DNA of 64,000 bases from Pullulanibacillus pueri. Lineage in GTDB: Bacteria > Bacillota > Bacilli > Bacillales > Sporolactobacillaceae. This document shows, piece after piece, positions 18,319 to 26,447 of the stretch. A model generated the notes under the pieces. It was not told the DNA's origin. It made no database searches and worked only from the letters and a program-made list of their open reading frames with translations. The stretch lies in the NCBI RefSeq assembly GCF_014639255.1, contig NZ_BMFV01000006.1, forward strand, positions 62,001 through 126,000. Direction: 5' to 3'. The first letter of the stretch is position 1. Each line of letters starts with the position of its first letter. The position numbers were made by a program, and so were the translations under genes.

Positions 18319-18525
18319 TATAATAAGGAATTTGTGTTCTTAACATTTCACTCACGGAACTCCATAGAAAATAAAGCCTAGAACTTCTAGATTTCAAAGG
18401 CCTGGAGAGCTTCCGTAGCGCACGTATGAAATTACGTTTTAGTTAAGAACAATACCTCTCATAAAAATGGTCTCCTTCACTACGCCAAAAGGGACAAAAC
18501 TTTTGGTTCCCTTTTGTTCTTTTTG
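18319..18525 (+). ncRNA. candidate structured RNA or riboswitch-like leader before rarD
   Basis: A TATAAT at 18319-18324 predicts a start near 18331. A perfect 10-bp outer stem follows (TGTTCTTAAC 18335-18344 with GTTAAGAACA 18442-18451). Inside are an ACGGAA..TTCCGT stem, a perfect CTAGAACTTCTAG hairpin and a CGTA..TACG hairpin. An intrinsic terminator follows at 18486-18525. I do not recognise it as a known riboswitch; the -35 is poor. Confidence 0.45.
18486..18525 (+). terminator. intrinsic terminator upstream of rarD
   Basis: CAAAAGGGA, loop, TCCCTTTTG then TTCTTTTTG on the plus strand. No plus-strand gene precedes it, so it ends either a small RNA or the rarD leader about 150 bp before that gene. 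Confidence 0.75.
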
Positions 18526-18671
18526 AACATATTATCTTTTTCATTATAAACATTGTTCTGACAAAAGTAAAGGAGCACCTCTCTAGAAAATGTCGAGCCA
18601 AACTTCTTGAAACTCTACGCTCAAATCTCTAGAATTGATGTATTATATGGAATGAACTTGAGGTGAAGCCG

Positions 18672-19622
18672 ATGAAAAAGATCGAACAAAATGAACAGAT
18701 GGCAGGCGCACTCGCTGCTATGGGAGCCTACTTTCTATGGGGCGTGATGCCGATCTATTGGAAACTAATCAAAGGAGCTTCCGCTGGTGAAGTTCTCGCG
18801 CATCGGATCATTTGGTCCTTTGTCTTAATGTTAATTATTTTATGGATAACCCGTAGTTACAAGCAATTAAATCAAGATTTTAGGGCACTCTTTGCCGCTA
18901 AGAAGAGACTGTTAATCATCACGAGCGCCTCTATTGTCATTACTGTAAATTGGTATACCTTTATTTGGGCAGTGGATCATGGCCATGTCATCCAAGCGAG
19001 CCTTGGTTATTACATTAATCCTTTAGTAAGTGTCTTACTTGGAGTATTTTTTCTGAAGGAAAAACTATCGCTATGGCAAATCGTTTCCTTTATTCTTGCG
19101 CTTATTGGTGTCTTAATTATGACTTTCCAAGGTGGCGTTTTTCCATGGATATCCCTAATCTTGGCCATTAGTTTTGGTTTATATGGCTTATTAAAGAAAA
19201 CCGTCCATCTTAGTGCGATGACGGGCTTGACCATTGAAACGTTAATTATTACGCCGGTTGCACTCATTTATCTCTTCTTTTTTGATACAACTGCCGGCCA
19301 AACTTTTAACTTTACAAACCACCCAGGCCAAGCCTTATTATTAATGGGCGCTGGCGTGATTACTGCTATTCCTTTATTGCTCTTTGCGGCGGGGGCCAAT
19401 CGTATTTCATTAGCAATGATTGGATTTTTTCAATATATAGCCCCCACGTTAATGTTAATTCTAGGAACACTCTTGTATCACGAGCCCTTTGATAAGGAAC
19501 ATCTCTTTTCGTTTATCTTAATCTGGTTGTCTTTAATCCTTTTTACCGTATCCAGAACAAAGTGGCTGATCAGAGTCGAGCAAAGACTTTTCCCTAAAAA
19601 AGACAAAAGCATCGCAAGTTAA
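18672..19622 (+). CDS. rarD: RarD/EamA drug-metabolite transporter
   Basis: 316 residues with ten predicted membrane segments in two EamA repeats. The N-terminal motif AYFLWGVMPIYWKLIKG and the AHRIIWS segment are typical of RarD (B. subtilis YojE). RarD proteins are exporters or importers of small metabolites, with no settled substrate. The start is ATG 18672, six bases after GAGGTGA; a GTG at 18663 overlaps that site and is rejected. The possible RNA leader upstream may regulate it. Confidence 0.88.
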   Translation: MKKIEQNEQMAGALAAMGAYFLWGVMPIYWKLIKGASAGEVLAHRIIWSFVLMLIILWITRSYKQLNQDFRALFAAKKRLLIITSASIVITVNWYTFIWAVDHGHVIQASLGYYINPLVSVLLGVFFLKEKLSLWQIVSFILALIGVLIMTFQGGVFPWISLILAISFGLYGLLKKTVHLSAMTGLTIETLIITPVALIYLFFFDTTAGQTFNFTNHPGQALLLMGAGVITAIPLLLFAAGANRISLAMIGFFQYIAPTLMLILGTLLYHEPFDKEHLFSFILIWLSLILFTVSRTKWLIRVEQRLFPKKDKSIAS

Positions 19623-19631
19623 GAAAAATGG

Positions 19632-19740
19632 GGCTAGCGAAGCTACCTTGATTAAAAAACTTTTCAGTACATGAATAAGGACCGGGCTGACTCAGGTTTT
19701 CTAATCAAGGGCAGGAGTCAGCCAGTGAATACCCGAGTAA
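19632..19740 (-). repeat. degenerate relative of the dispersed intergenic element
   Basis: Contains AGCGAAGCTACCTTGAT, AAAAAACTTTTCAGTAC, a GACCGGGC segment and TTTTCTAATCAAG, which align loosely with the region at 30361-30420 (AGCCAAAGCTGCTTTAG, AAAACTTTTTAGTAC, AACGGGC). Confidence 0.45.
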
Positions 19741-19746
19741 TAAAAA

Positions 19747-19792
19747 CACCTTCTCACCCTTAACAATTTATAGGGGGAAGGTGTTTTTTTTT
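19747..19792. terminator. bidirectional terminator between rarD and the FMN-binding gene
   Basis: AACACCTTC, CCCT, loop, AGGG, AAGGTGTT then T9 on the plus strand; the reverse strand also has a T tract. Confidence 0.85.
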
Positions 19793-20246
19793 AAAGTAAT
19801 AACTCTTGAATGGTTGCTTGCCAACGGGCGAGCACGTCATCTGAATCCTTTAAGTTAATTTTAACGCCAGAGGTAATCTCTGCATATTTCGCGACGTCTT
19901 CACGGCAGTGGACAACTTTAGCAACAAAACGAGCCCTCGGAAATTTTGCCTCTTTAAGAGTGGCGAGGGGCTCAAGTGAGAGCGTGATATAAACCGCCTT
20001 GCTATTATAAAAAAGGACGAGCATGGCTTTGCCTGATCTAACGATATTTTGAGTCGTTTGACTTTCAGGCCATAATGCCAGTCTTAGGGTATTATGATCG
20101 GTGGCAACAACCTCCCCTACACTCACCATTGCTGTATGGGGGCACACATCCTCTGAAACAGTGAGTAGCATAAAAGCTTCATGTTGTTTATCCTTCAAGT
20201 TCTTTCCATTAAAAAGATCAAAGAGTTCGTCTGTTAGGGCGTGCAT
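19791..20246 (-). CDS. pyridoxamine 5'-phosphate oxidase-like FMN-binding protein
   Basis: 151 residues, of the length and pattern of the FMN-binding split barrel (CPHTAMVSVGEVVATDHNTLRLALWPESQTTQNI, in which the Ser/Thr cluster may contact the flavin phosphate; positions about 36-70). No catalytic function can be named. It lies immediately downstream of bsdD on the same strand but is separated from it by a hairpin, so it is probably a separate or weakly coupled unit. BsdB makes prenylated FMN, but a link between the two is speculation. Confidence 0.72.
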   Translation of the reverse strand: MHALTDELFDLFNGKNLKDKQHEAFMLLTVSEDVCPHTAMVSVGEVVATDHNTLRLALWPESQTTQNIVRSGKAMLVLFYNSKAVYITLSLEPLATLKEAKFPRARFVAKVVHCREDVAKYAEITSGVKINLKDSDDVLARWQATIQELLL

Positions 20247-20273
20247 AGGCTCTTCCTTTCTTTCCTTATAGTT

Positions 20274-20306
20274 AAAGGCTAGTCCTTCAATAAAAGACTA
20301 GCCTTG
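20274..20306 (-). terminator. terminator of bsdBCD
   Basis: AAGGCTAGTC, loop, GACTAGCCTT; a perfect 10-bp stem with a short T tract on the minus strand. Confidence 0.75.
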
Positions 20307-20319
20307 ACGTCTATCGTTT

Positions 20320-20547
20320 TTATCGCTTCCGTTCAGGTATAGCAGGAACATTCGTGGCGTTTGCGATATCCGCAGGATCAATTTTAAACGCCTTTTTGTA
20401 TTTCTCCGGATTCGTGATCGTCTCTGGTTCTGATGATCGCCAAGTAAAAATACAGACAGGGCAAAGGTAAACTTCCCATTTCCCTTCGACTGGTGAAGTA
20501 GCCACTACGGTTGCTTCCTTTGACTCACACCGAGGACACGTATGCAT
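20320..20547 (-). CDS. bsdD: non-oxidative hydroxybenzoate/vanillate decarboxylase subunit D
   Basis: 75 residues. MHTCPRCESKEATVV, SPVEGKWEVYLCPVC and TNPEKYKKAFKIDP match BsdD/VdcD. Two CxxC pairs suggest a zinc ribbon. It is a small accessory subunit needed for full decarboxylase activity, 13 bp after bsdC. Confidence 0.93.
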   Translation of the reverse strand: MHTCPRCESKEATVVATSPVEGKWEVYLCPVCIFTWRSSEPETITNPEKYKKAFKIDPADIANATNVPAIPERKR

Positions 20548-20560
20548 CTTCCAACACTCC

Positions 20561-21988
20561 TTATTTTTGTTTATTCATCAATTCAGTTAAGATTTTTTCC
20601 CATTTCTCTACAGCTAGTGGTGCATCAAGGGGTTGAGTATAGTGACCTCTTGTTTCAGGAGCAACGGGTGTGGTTGCATCTAGGATCATTTTGCTTGTAA
20701 TACCTGTAGGCTCTGAACCGGGATCCAATGGCATAACCGATAAATCGGGAATCACGATCGCATCATGTTGTGGATGCATTTTGGTAGATAGAGCCCACAT
20801 GACTCTTGGGAGGTTAAAAGGATCCACATCCTCATCAACTAAAATAATGAGTTTGCAGTAACCTAGACCATGAGGTGTTGTCAGTGCCCTCATGCCTACA
20901 GCCTTAGCGAAACCACCATAACGCTTCTTAGTAGAGATGATCGCCACAAGCCCATGGGTATACATCGCATTCACTGCGACAATTTCGTTAGGATAAGCTT
21001 CTTTTAATTGCTGATACATTGGGACACTTGTCGTGATACCAATCATATAGTCTGTTTCTGTCCAAGGCATCCCAATATAAAGGTGCTCAAAAATAGGATT
21101 TTTACGGTGATACACACGGTTGATTTTGATAATTGGCATTTTACGTCCACCGGAATAATGCCCTGTAAATTCACCAAATGGGCCTTCAATTTCACGTTCG
21201 CCCGCATTAATCTCACCTTCTAGGATGACTTCAGCCCCCCATGGCAGATCGAGATTGGAATCCTTGGCTTTGACAACTTTATAAGGTGCACCTTGCAAGG
21301 CAGCTGCCATTTCGTATTCAGATTGATCATAGAGCAGTGGTGTCGCAGCTGCAGTCACAATCGCTGGCTCATTGCCTAAAGCAATAGCAACGGGTAAGTT
21401 TTCGCCACGTTCCTCTGCTTGACGAAGATGGATCGCAATATCATGTTGTGGAACAGGTTGAATGCCTAAACGGTCCTTGCCTTTGACCTCCATACGATAG
21501 ATGCCGACATTCTGCTTATTGAAGTTCTCCGGGTCTTCGACATCGCGAGAGATAACCGCAGCTTTATCTAAATAAAATCCACCATCCCCTTGGTTCAAGC
21601 GGAATAAAGGTAAGATTTCAAACAGATTGATGTCCTCAGTCAACTCAACTTCGTGAAAAGGTGCAGTGTCCACTCGTTCAACAGCCCCTGGAAATTGATC
21701 ATAACGCTTAGCAAACTCAAAGAATTGCTCCTTAATCGGCGTATTCTTTGGCATACCCATCATAATGGCGTGATTTGGCCATGAGCCCATGACATTCATG
21801 GCGACTTTCGCCTGCTCATAACCGTTGATATTATTAAACATAAGTGCTGGTGTTTGATCGCCAAGATTGCTCATCGCACTTGCGGCTGAAGCAATATCCG
21901 GTTCTGGCATGACTTCCTGATCAATATTAAGAAGCTGCCCTTCCTCTTCAAGCTTTTTAAGGAAGTCACGAAAGTCCTTGTAAATCAT
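20561..21988 (-). CDS. bsdC: UbiD-family hydroxyarylic acid decarboxylase
   Basis: 475 residues (B. subtilis BsdC 473). Decarboxylates vanillate, 4-hydroxybenzoate and related phenolic acids using prenylated FMN. It starts MIYKDFRDFLKKLEEEGQLL as BsdC does; UbiD features include the GPFGEFTGHYSGGRKMP stretch and the E-R-E network. ATG 21988 is chosen; a longer frame to 22033 runs into bsdB and lacks family similarity. It belongs to bsdB-bsdC-bsdD. Confidence 0.94.
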   Translation of the reverse strand: MIYKDFRDFLKKLEEEGQLLNIDQEVMPEPDIASAASAMSNLGDQTPALMFNNINGYEQAKVAMNVMGSWPNHAIMMGMPKNTPIKEQFFEFAKRYDQFPGAVERVDTAPFHEVELTEDINLFEILPLFRLNQGDGGFYLDKAAVISRDVEDPENFNKQNVGIYRMEVKGKDRLGIQPVPQHDIAIHLRQAEERGENLPVAIALGNEPAIVTAAATPLLYDQSEYEMAAALQGAPYKVVKAKDSNLDLPWGAEVILEGEINAGEREIEGPFGEFTGHYSGGRKMPIIKINRVYHRKNPIFEHLYIGMPWTETDYMIGITTSVPMYQQLKEAYPNEIVAVNAMYTHGLVAIISTKKRYGGFAKAVGMRALTTPHGLGYCKLIILVDEDVDPFNLPRVMWALSTKMHPQHDAIVIPDLSVMPLDPGSEPTGITSKMILDATTPVAPETRGHYTQPLDAPLAVEKWEKILTELMNKQK

Positions 21989-22008
21989 AAGTATTGGTCT
22001 CCCTTTAT

Positions 22009-22575
22009 TTAAGTATTTTTTATCCCTTCCCACCGTTTGGCAGCTGGCATTTGAATGCCAAACTGATCAAGTGTGCGAAAGGCAATATGATTGACTACAT
22101 CATCAATGGATTTTGGATGATTATAGAAAGTCAACATTGGAGGAAAAATAACGGCTCCCATCCTTGAAAGCTCAAGCATATTTTCAAGATGAATATTATT
22201 AAACGGGGTTTCCCTCGTTAACAACACGAGTTTTTTCCGCTCTTTTAAAATGACATCAGCGGAGCGTGTTAATAAATTATCGGCCAGTCCAATCCGTATA
22301 GAGGCCAGTGACTTCATACTACAAGGAGCCACAATCATGCCATCCACTTGAAAAGACCCACTCGATATTTTAGCGGCTTGATCTTTATAGGAATATGAAT
22401 AATCCGCTAATCTCTCAACTTCCTTAGCTAAATACGGGGTTTCTAACTGTATTGTAGCGGTTGCCCATGGGGATAAAACTAAATGTGTCTCCACGCCAGC
22501 TTCCTTCAGCATTTGTAAGATTCTTATCCCTAGAATCGCACCCGTTGCACCAGTTATACCTACGATAAGTTTCAT
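22009..22575 (-). CDS. bsdB: UbiX-type flavin prenyltransferase
   Basis: 188 residues. Attaches dimethylallyl to FMN to make the prenyl-FMN cofactor of BsdC. The flavin-binding GITGATGAILGIRIL (5-19), VLSPWA, SSGSFQVDGMIVAPCSMKSLASI and LVLLTRETP are diagnostic. It is the first gene of the operon and is preceded by a near-perfect palindrome, a probable LysR site. Confidence 0.95.
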   Translation of the reverse strand: MKLIVGITGATGAILGIRILQMLKEAGVETHLVLSPWATATIQLETPYLAKEVERLADYSYSYKDQAAKISSGSFQVDGMIVAPCSMKSLASIRIGLADNLLTRSADVILKERKKLVLLTRETPFNNIHLENMLELSRMGAVIFPPMLTFYNHPKSIDDVVNHIAFRTLDQFGIQMPAAKRWEGIKNT

Positions 22576-22643
22576 TTCAGGCCCCCTTTTGTTAAATCCC
22601 TTATATTTTGCTCTCTCAAATCAAGTGTACTCCTTTATTGTAC

Positions 22644-22667
22644 ATACATAAAATATATTTAATGTAT
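22644..22667 (-). promoter_or_regulatory. candidate LysR operator of bsdBCD
   Basis: A 24-bp near-perfect palindrome, ATACAT-A-AAATATATTT-A-ATGTAT, 69 bp upstream of bsdB. It fits a LysR-type T-N11-A layout. The regulator encoded at 23406 is the obvious candidate. Confidence 0.6.
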
Positions 22668-22770
22668 ACTTTGCATATATTATAAGTATCCATAGCATCT
22701 CTGATAATATTGAGATAACAAGCCTATATTAAGGGAGTACATATATTCTAGAAGAGAAAGGGACTATCAA

Positions 22771-23047
22771 ATGGATAACAACTATTTATGCTATGTTTTT
22801 TTTAGCGGATTTGGCTGCCAAAGAGGAGATCCTAACAGTGTTTTGTAAGGTCGATGGTTTTAGTAAGAATGAAGCAAAGGAAAAAGTAGAAACAGAATTG
22901 AAAGCACATAAAAGTGAAAGCACCTATGCTATCAAATATGTTGGCATTATTGATTTTCATGACATTGATAAGGAACTTATTGAACGCCAAAACGAACTTT
23001 TTGATAAGTACGATTCCGTTTGGATTTTAAATTGTTCTTATAGATAA
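22771..23047 (+). pseudogene. small hypothetical gene, apparently frameshifted
   Basis: The frame with a ribosome site (AAAGGG, then ATG 22771) reads MDNNYLCYVFFSGFGCQR and stops after 25 codons. The +1 frame carries an 80-residue continuation (KEEILTVFCKVDGFSKN.., ending WILNCSYR at 23047) without its own ribosome site. Joining the frames near 22823-22833 would give a protein of about 91 residues. The two frames overlap in a T8 run and a purine-rich stretch. A sequencing error, a true frameshift mutation or programmed shifting are all possible. The function is unknown. Confidence 0.5.
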
Positions 23048-23405
23048 AAGGAGCCCTTTATTAAGAAAACCTAAAGGCACTGCCAGAGGCAAGGCGATTG
23101 GAGAGAAAGAGACACTTATACTCAGTGTGTTCCTCAGAGGACGGCGAACTCACAGAAGCTTATACTGGAGTCCTTCGGGAACGGGGCGAGCGATACTTCA
23201 CGCATAGACGCCTGAGTTGTTCCGAGAAAGCTAACGACGAAGCGATATGAGTAGACGCAAGCATTCTAAAAGGACTCCCCACCGTCCTGGCGATCAGAAT
23301 GGTAGGGTTCTGCTTCAATTAGAAAGGGAATTGAATCATTACTGTCCAAATTCCTTTCTAAAATGTGGTAAGATGGTTAAAAGCTCGGAATACGGTGATT
23401 CATTC
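23048..23405. other. non-coding interval with repeat sequence
   Basis: Contains GGAGTCCTTCGGGAACGGGG (about 23168) and TTCTGCTTCAATTAG (about 23310), both shared with the repeat block at 30.3 kb (in the opposite orientation, or as TTCTGCTTCAATC). An open frame running through it into the LysR gene is a by-product of the repeat. Confidence 0.55.
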
Positions 23406-24287
23406 ATGGACATACGACAATTACATTATTTCTGCACGATTGTAGAAGAAGAACAAATCACAAAAGCAGCAAAAGTGCTTCATATGGCTCAACCCCCTCT
23501 TAGCCACCAATTAAAATTATTAGAGGAAGAATTGGGAGTTCCTCTGATTATTAGGGAAGCTAAAAAATGGGAAGTAACTGAAGCCGGACAAAAGTTATAT
23601 GAACGCGCAAAACAGTTATTACATCAACTTGAAGATACAAAGAAAGAAATCATGGAAATTGAAAAAGGAGTAAGCGGCACCCTTACTATAGGAACATCAA
23701 CGATATGTATTTCCTACTTGTCTGATCATCTTATCGCATTTCATAAAAACTACCCTAATGTTTACGTCAAGATCCTCCATGGGGATACCTATTATCTTGA
23801 GGAAATGCTCCAAGAAAACCAGATTGATTTAGCCTTACTTCTTTTACCCGTTGAGGCAACTAACTACACCATTGAGAATTTACATGAGGATCCATTTGTC
23901 GTTGTCATCCCCCGGCAATGGGAGGACGAATTTCCTTTGGACACCATCAGTATTCATGAAGTGGTTGAACACGATTTACTTTTAGCGCGAAGAACTGCAG
24001 GCACGGGAATATATGAGAATATCATCACCCAATTCCAGCAGTATTCTCTTGAACCGCATATCATTTTAGACTGTCCTGATATATCTACCATTCTAACCCT
24101 TGTTGCCAAGGGGATGGGCATGACGATTATTCCTAAATCAGAGATTCATCAGGTCTATAAGGATCAATTTAAAGTCCTACAAATCGAAGAGCCTTTCTTA
24201 CGTACTCAGCCTGCAGTGGTTTGGTTAAAAGACAAGTATCTATCTAGAGCAGCTTTAGAATTGATAAAATTATTAAAACTCCCCTGA
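23406..24287 (+). CDS. bsdA: LysR-family regulator, BsdA-like
   Basis: 293 residues. HTH at 1-60 (MDIRQLHYFCTIVEEEQITK, AAKVLHMAQPPLSHQLKLLE) and an effector domain from about 90. In B. subtilis, LysR-type BsdA (YclA) activates bsdBCD in response to salicylate-like acids. This protein lies within 0.8 kb of bsdB and has the same start sequence style (MDIRQL.YF), but the degenerate gene and a repeat lie between. ATG 23406 is chosen because the family begins there; upstream codons come from repeat DNA. Confidence 0.75.
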   Translation: MDIRQLHYFCTIVEEEQITKAAKVLHMAQPPLSHQLKLLEEELGVPLIIREAKKWEVTEAGQKLYERAKQLLHQLEDTKKEIMEIEKGVSGTLTIGTSTICISYLSDHLIAFHKNYPNVYVKILHGDTYYLEEMLQENQIDLALLLLPVEATNYTIENLHEDPFVVVIPRQWEDEFPLDTISIHEVVEHDLLLARRTAGTGIYENIITQFQQYSLEPHIILDCPDISTILTLVAKGMGMTIIPKSEIHQVYKDQFKVLQIEEPFLRTQPAVVWLKDKYLSRAALELIKLLKLP

Positions 24288-24364
24288 ACTATTGATCCAT
24301 TTACATAGAAAAAAATGCTATGATTAATGAACAATCATTTATTTATGAAAAGAAGGTTATAGCT

Positions 24365-24946
24365 TTGAAATTAGTCTTTTTTGTTGGAACGGCAGGAACA
24401 GGAAAATCATATGTTTCTCAAATGCTGTCACAAGAATTTTCTTGGGCCTATCTTGATATGGATACTATTGGGACACCCTTCGTAAACAAAATGTTAACCA
24501 TGAATGGATTAGACCCCGATGATCGTGATTCGAAATTTTATAAAGAGCATTTGAGAGATCTCCCCTATCGCGCCACCATGGATGTCGCCCTTGATAATCT
24601 ATTGGCGCACCAAAATGTTGCACTCATTGGGCCATTTACAAGAGAATTGGCCAATCCAGAGTGGATTGAGAAGGAATTGAAAGCAAAAGGATTAAGCTTT
24701 GAAGAAGTTGATGTTAAGGTGATTATTGTTGAAGTGAATAATCCCAACGTAGAAAAAGAGCGCATTCAAGAAAGAGGCTTTGAACGAGATCAATGGAAGC
24801 TCAATCACTGGCAAGAATATAAGAGCGAGAAGAAAGAATACCATGTGACATGGAATATTCCTGAAACCTCTGTCTTGCGCTTTGATAATTCCGACGAAAT
24901 GACAGAAGAAAAACGGCAAACGCTTATTGATTTTATTAAGGAATAA
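24365..24946 (+). CDS. P-loop NTPase, AAA_33/kinase-like
   Basis: 193 residues. Walker A GTAGTGKS at 8-15, then a Walker B-like YLDMDTIGTPF near 36. A C-terminal region rich in charged helices resembles small-molecule kinases or zeta-like kinases. The start is TTG 24365 with AAGAAGG eight bases upstream; an in-frame ATG at 24320 has no ribosome site. The substrate is not known. It follows the LysR gene by 77 bp and ends at a strong terminator. Confidence 0.6.
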   Translation: MKLVFFVGTAGTGKSYVSQMLSQEFSWAYLDMDTIGTPFVNKMLTMNGLDPDDRDSKFYKEHLRDLPYRATMDVALDNLLAHQNVALIGPFTRELANPEWIEKELKAKGLSFEEVDVKVIIVEVNNPNVEKERIQERGFERDQWKLNHWQEYKSEKKEYHVTWNIPETSVLRFDNSDEMTEEKRQTLIDFIKE

Positions 24947-24985
24947 ACCACTACAAAGACAGCAAATAAATTGGAATAATATTTC

Positions 24986-25023
24986 GGACAGTAGAGCTCT
25001 GTATCGCTCCACTGTCCTTTTTG
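24986..25023 (+). terminator. terminator after the P-loop NTPase gene
   Basis: GGACAGT.GAGC, loop, GCTC.ACTGTCC followed by TTTTT. Confidence 0.88.
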
Positions 25024-25075
25024 GTTAGTTATTTTTCCTTGCTGGAGAGAACGAACAGCCGATACACAGGTCTAC

Positions 25076-25966
25076 CTATTCTATTTCCCTCATCATCGTT
25101 CGCGTGAAACGCAACCACTCTCTTGCCGCAAAAGGTAAATAATGATCTTTCCGCCAAACTACAGCTAAATGCCATGGAATAGCAGGTTGAGATAAACGGA
25201 TAACCTTTACCTTTGAAGCCTCTAGACTCTTGCAAATGGTTTCTGGTAATAGCGCCACACCTAAATCTGCCGCCACCATTTCACTAATCAAATCCCACTG
25301 TGAGCTTTCCGATACAATCCGCGGAGAAAAACCGACACTCAGACACGCCTTTATAATGCGATCATGAAGAGCGAAATCCTCACGAAACAGAATAAAGGCT
25401 TCTTCTTTTAATTCCACTAAGTACACTTCATGGCGCTCACTTAAAACATGCTCCGGATGGACAACAAGCATCACGTTCTCCTTCACAAAAGAAAAGGAAT
25501 GAAAAATGTCTTTCTCTGTCGGGAGTAACACCACCCCAATATCCAGGGTGCCATTCCCGACTTCTTCCTCAATTTTTTTAGCGCCGTGCTCGACAAGCTG
25601 AAGCATAACATCGGGATAGTGCTCTCGAAATCCACCAATAACTTTCGGGAAGAAGCGCGACCCAATCATCGGTGGTAAACCAATGCGAATATGGCCCGTC
25701 TTTAAATTCCGTAAATCATCCAATGCATGTGTCATGTTCTGAAAGGAATGAAAGATGCTTTGTGCTTGCTTTAATATCAAGCTTCCCGCATCAGTGAGCT
25801 CGACCTGTTTCCCTGAACGATCAAAGAGCTCAACCCCTAATTCCTCCTCAAGATTTTTCACCATTTTGCTTATCGTGGGCTGAGTGACATAAAGATGATT
25901 CGCCGCTTTCGTAAAGTTTTTCCAATGGGCAACTTCAATAAAGTATTGAAGATGTCGGATGTCCAC
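25076..25966 (-). CDS. cidR: LysR-family regulator CidR (YwbI)
   Basis: 296 residues. HTH at 1-60 (MDIRHLQYFIEVAHWKNFTK, AANHLYVTQPTISKMVKNLE) and a substrate-binding domain. Divergent from cidA with about 106 bp between starts. In B. subtilis and staphylococci CidR activates cidAB when acetate or overflow metabolites accumulate. Confidence 0.85.
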   Translation of the reverse strand: MDIRHLQYFIEVAHWKNFTKAANHLYVTQPTISKMVKNLEEELGVELFDRSGKQVELTDAGSLILKQAQSIFHSFQNMTHALDDLRNLKTGHIRIGLPPMIGSRFFPKVIGGFREHYPDVMLQLVEHGAKKIEEEVGNGTLDIGVVLLPTEKDIFHSFSFVKENVMLVVHPEHVLSERHEVYLVELKEEAFILFREDFALHDRIIKACLSVGFSPRIVSESSQWDLISEMVAADLGVALLPETICKSLEASKVKVIRLSQPAIPWHLAVVWRKDHYLPFAAREWLRFTRTMMREIE

Positions 25967-26072
25967 AGCTTCATCACCTCCATCATAGATAAATGGAATA
26001 GTTACTATGATTATTATTCATTTTACCTATAAAACTTCATGAACTACAATACTTTTATAAGGAGTGCTTGAA

Positions 26073-26447
26073 ATGAAATCAATAGTTAAAGGGATCTTAC
26101 AGATCGCTTTTTTTATTTTAGTATCGTTTGTTATGAATGTAATCACTGATTTTTTTCATCTTAAAATCCCTGGCAGCATCTTAGGCATTATTCTCATTTT
26201 TATTTTACTTAAAACAAAAGTGATTAAACTTAATTGGGTTGAAACAGGAGCAAATTGGCTTTTAGCAGAGCTTCTCTTATTTTTTATTCCTTCTGCTGTG
26301 GGCATCATCCAATACAAAGACCTTTTATATAAAAACGGTATTCAGGTTGTCATTGTCGTTATCCTCAGTACCGGACTTGTCATGACCTGTGCTGGCTTAG
26401 TAGCTGTCCAACTGGCGAAACGGAAGGAGCGTAAAAAAGCCTTATGA
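26073..26447 (+). CDS. cidA: CidA/LrgA-family holin-like protein
   Basis: 124 residues with four membrane segments and a basic C-terminus (KRKERKKAL). The CidA/LrgA pattern SFVMNVITDFFHLKIPGSIL..LLFFIPSAVGIIQY is clear. It belongs to the holin/antiholin-like pair tied to pyruvate or overflow metabolism and cell lysis. ATG 26073 is chosen, eight bases after AAGGAG; the GTG at 26064 lies in that site. It overlaps cidB by 4 nt. Confidence 0.9.
   Translation: MKSIVKGILQIAFFILVSFVMNVITDFFHLKIPGSILGIILIFILLKTKVIKLNWVETGANWLLAELLLFFIPSAVGIIQYKDLLYKNGIQVVIVVILSTGLVMTCAGLVAVQLAKRKERKKAL

Noticed and set aside
18319..18451. Known riboswitch (guanidine, SAM, ZTP, THF) upstream of rarD
   Set aside because: None of the conserved cores of these classes could be seen; left as an unidentified structured RNA.
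21989..22033. Longer start of bsdC overlapping bsdB
   Set aside because: The extra codons have no family similarity; ATG 21988 aligns with BsdC.
23247..23405. N-terminal extension of the LysR gene by about 53 codons
   Set aside because: It is translated from repeat DNA (CGGGAACGGGG-type block) and lacks LysR similarity; the family start is ATG 23406.
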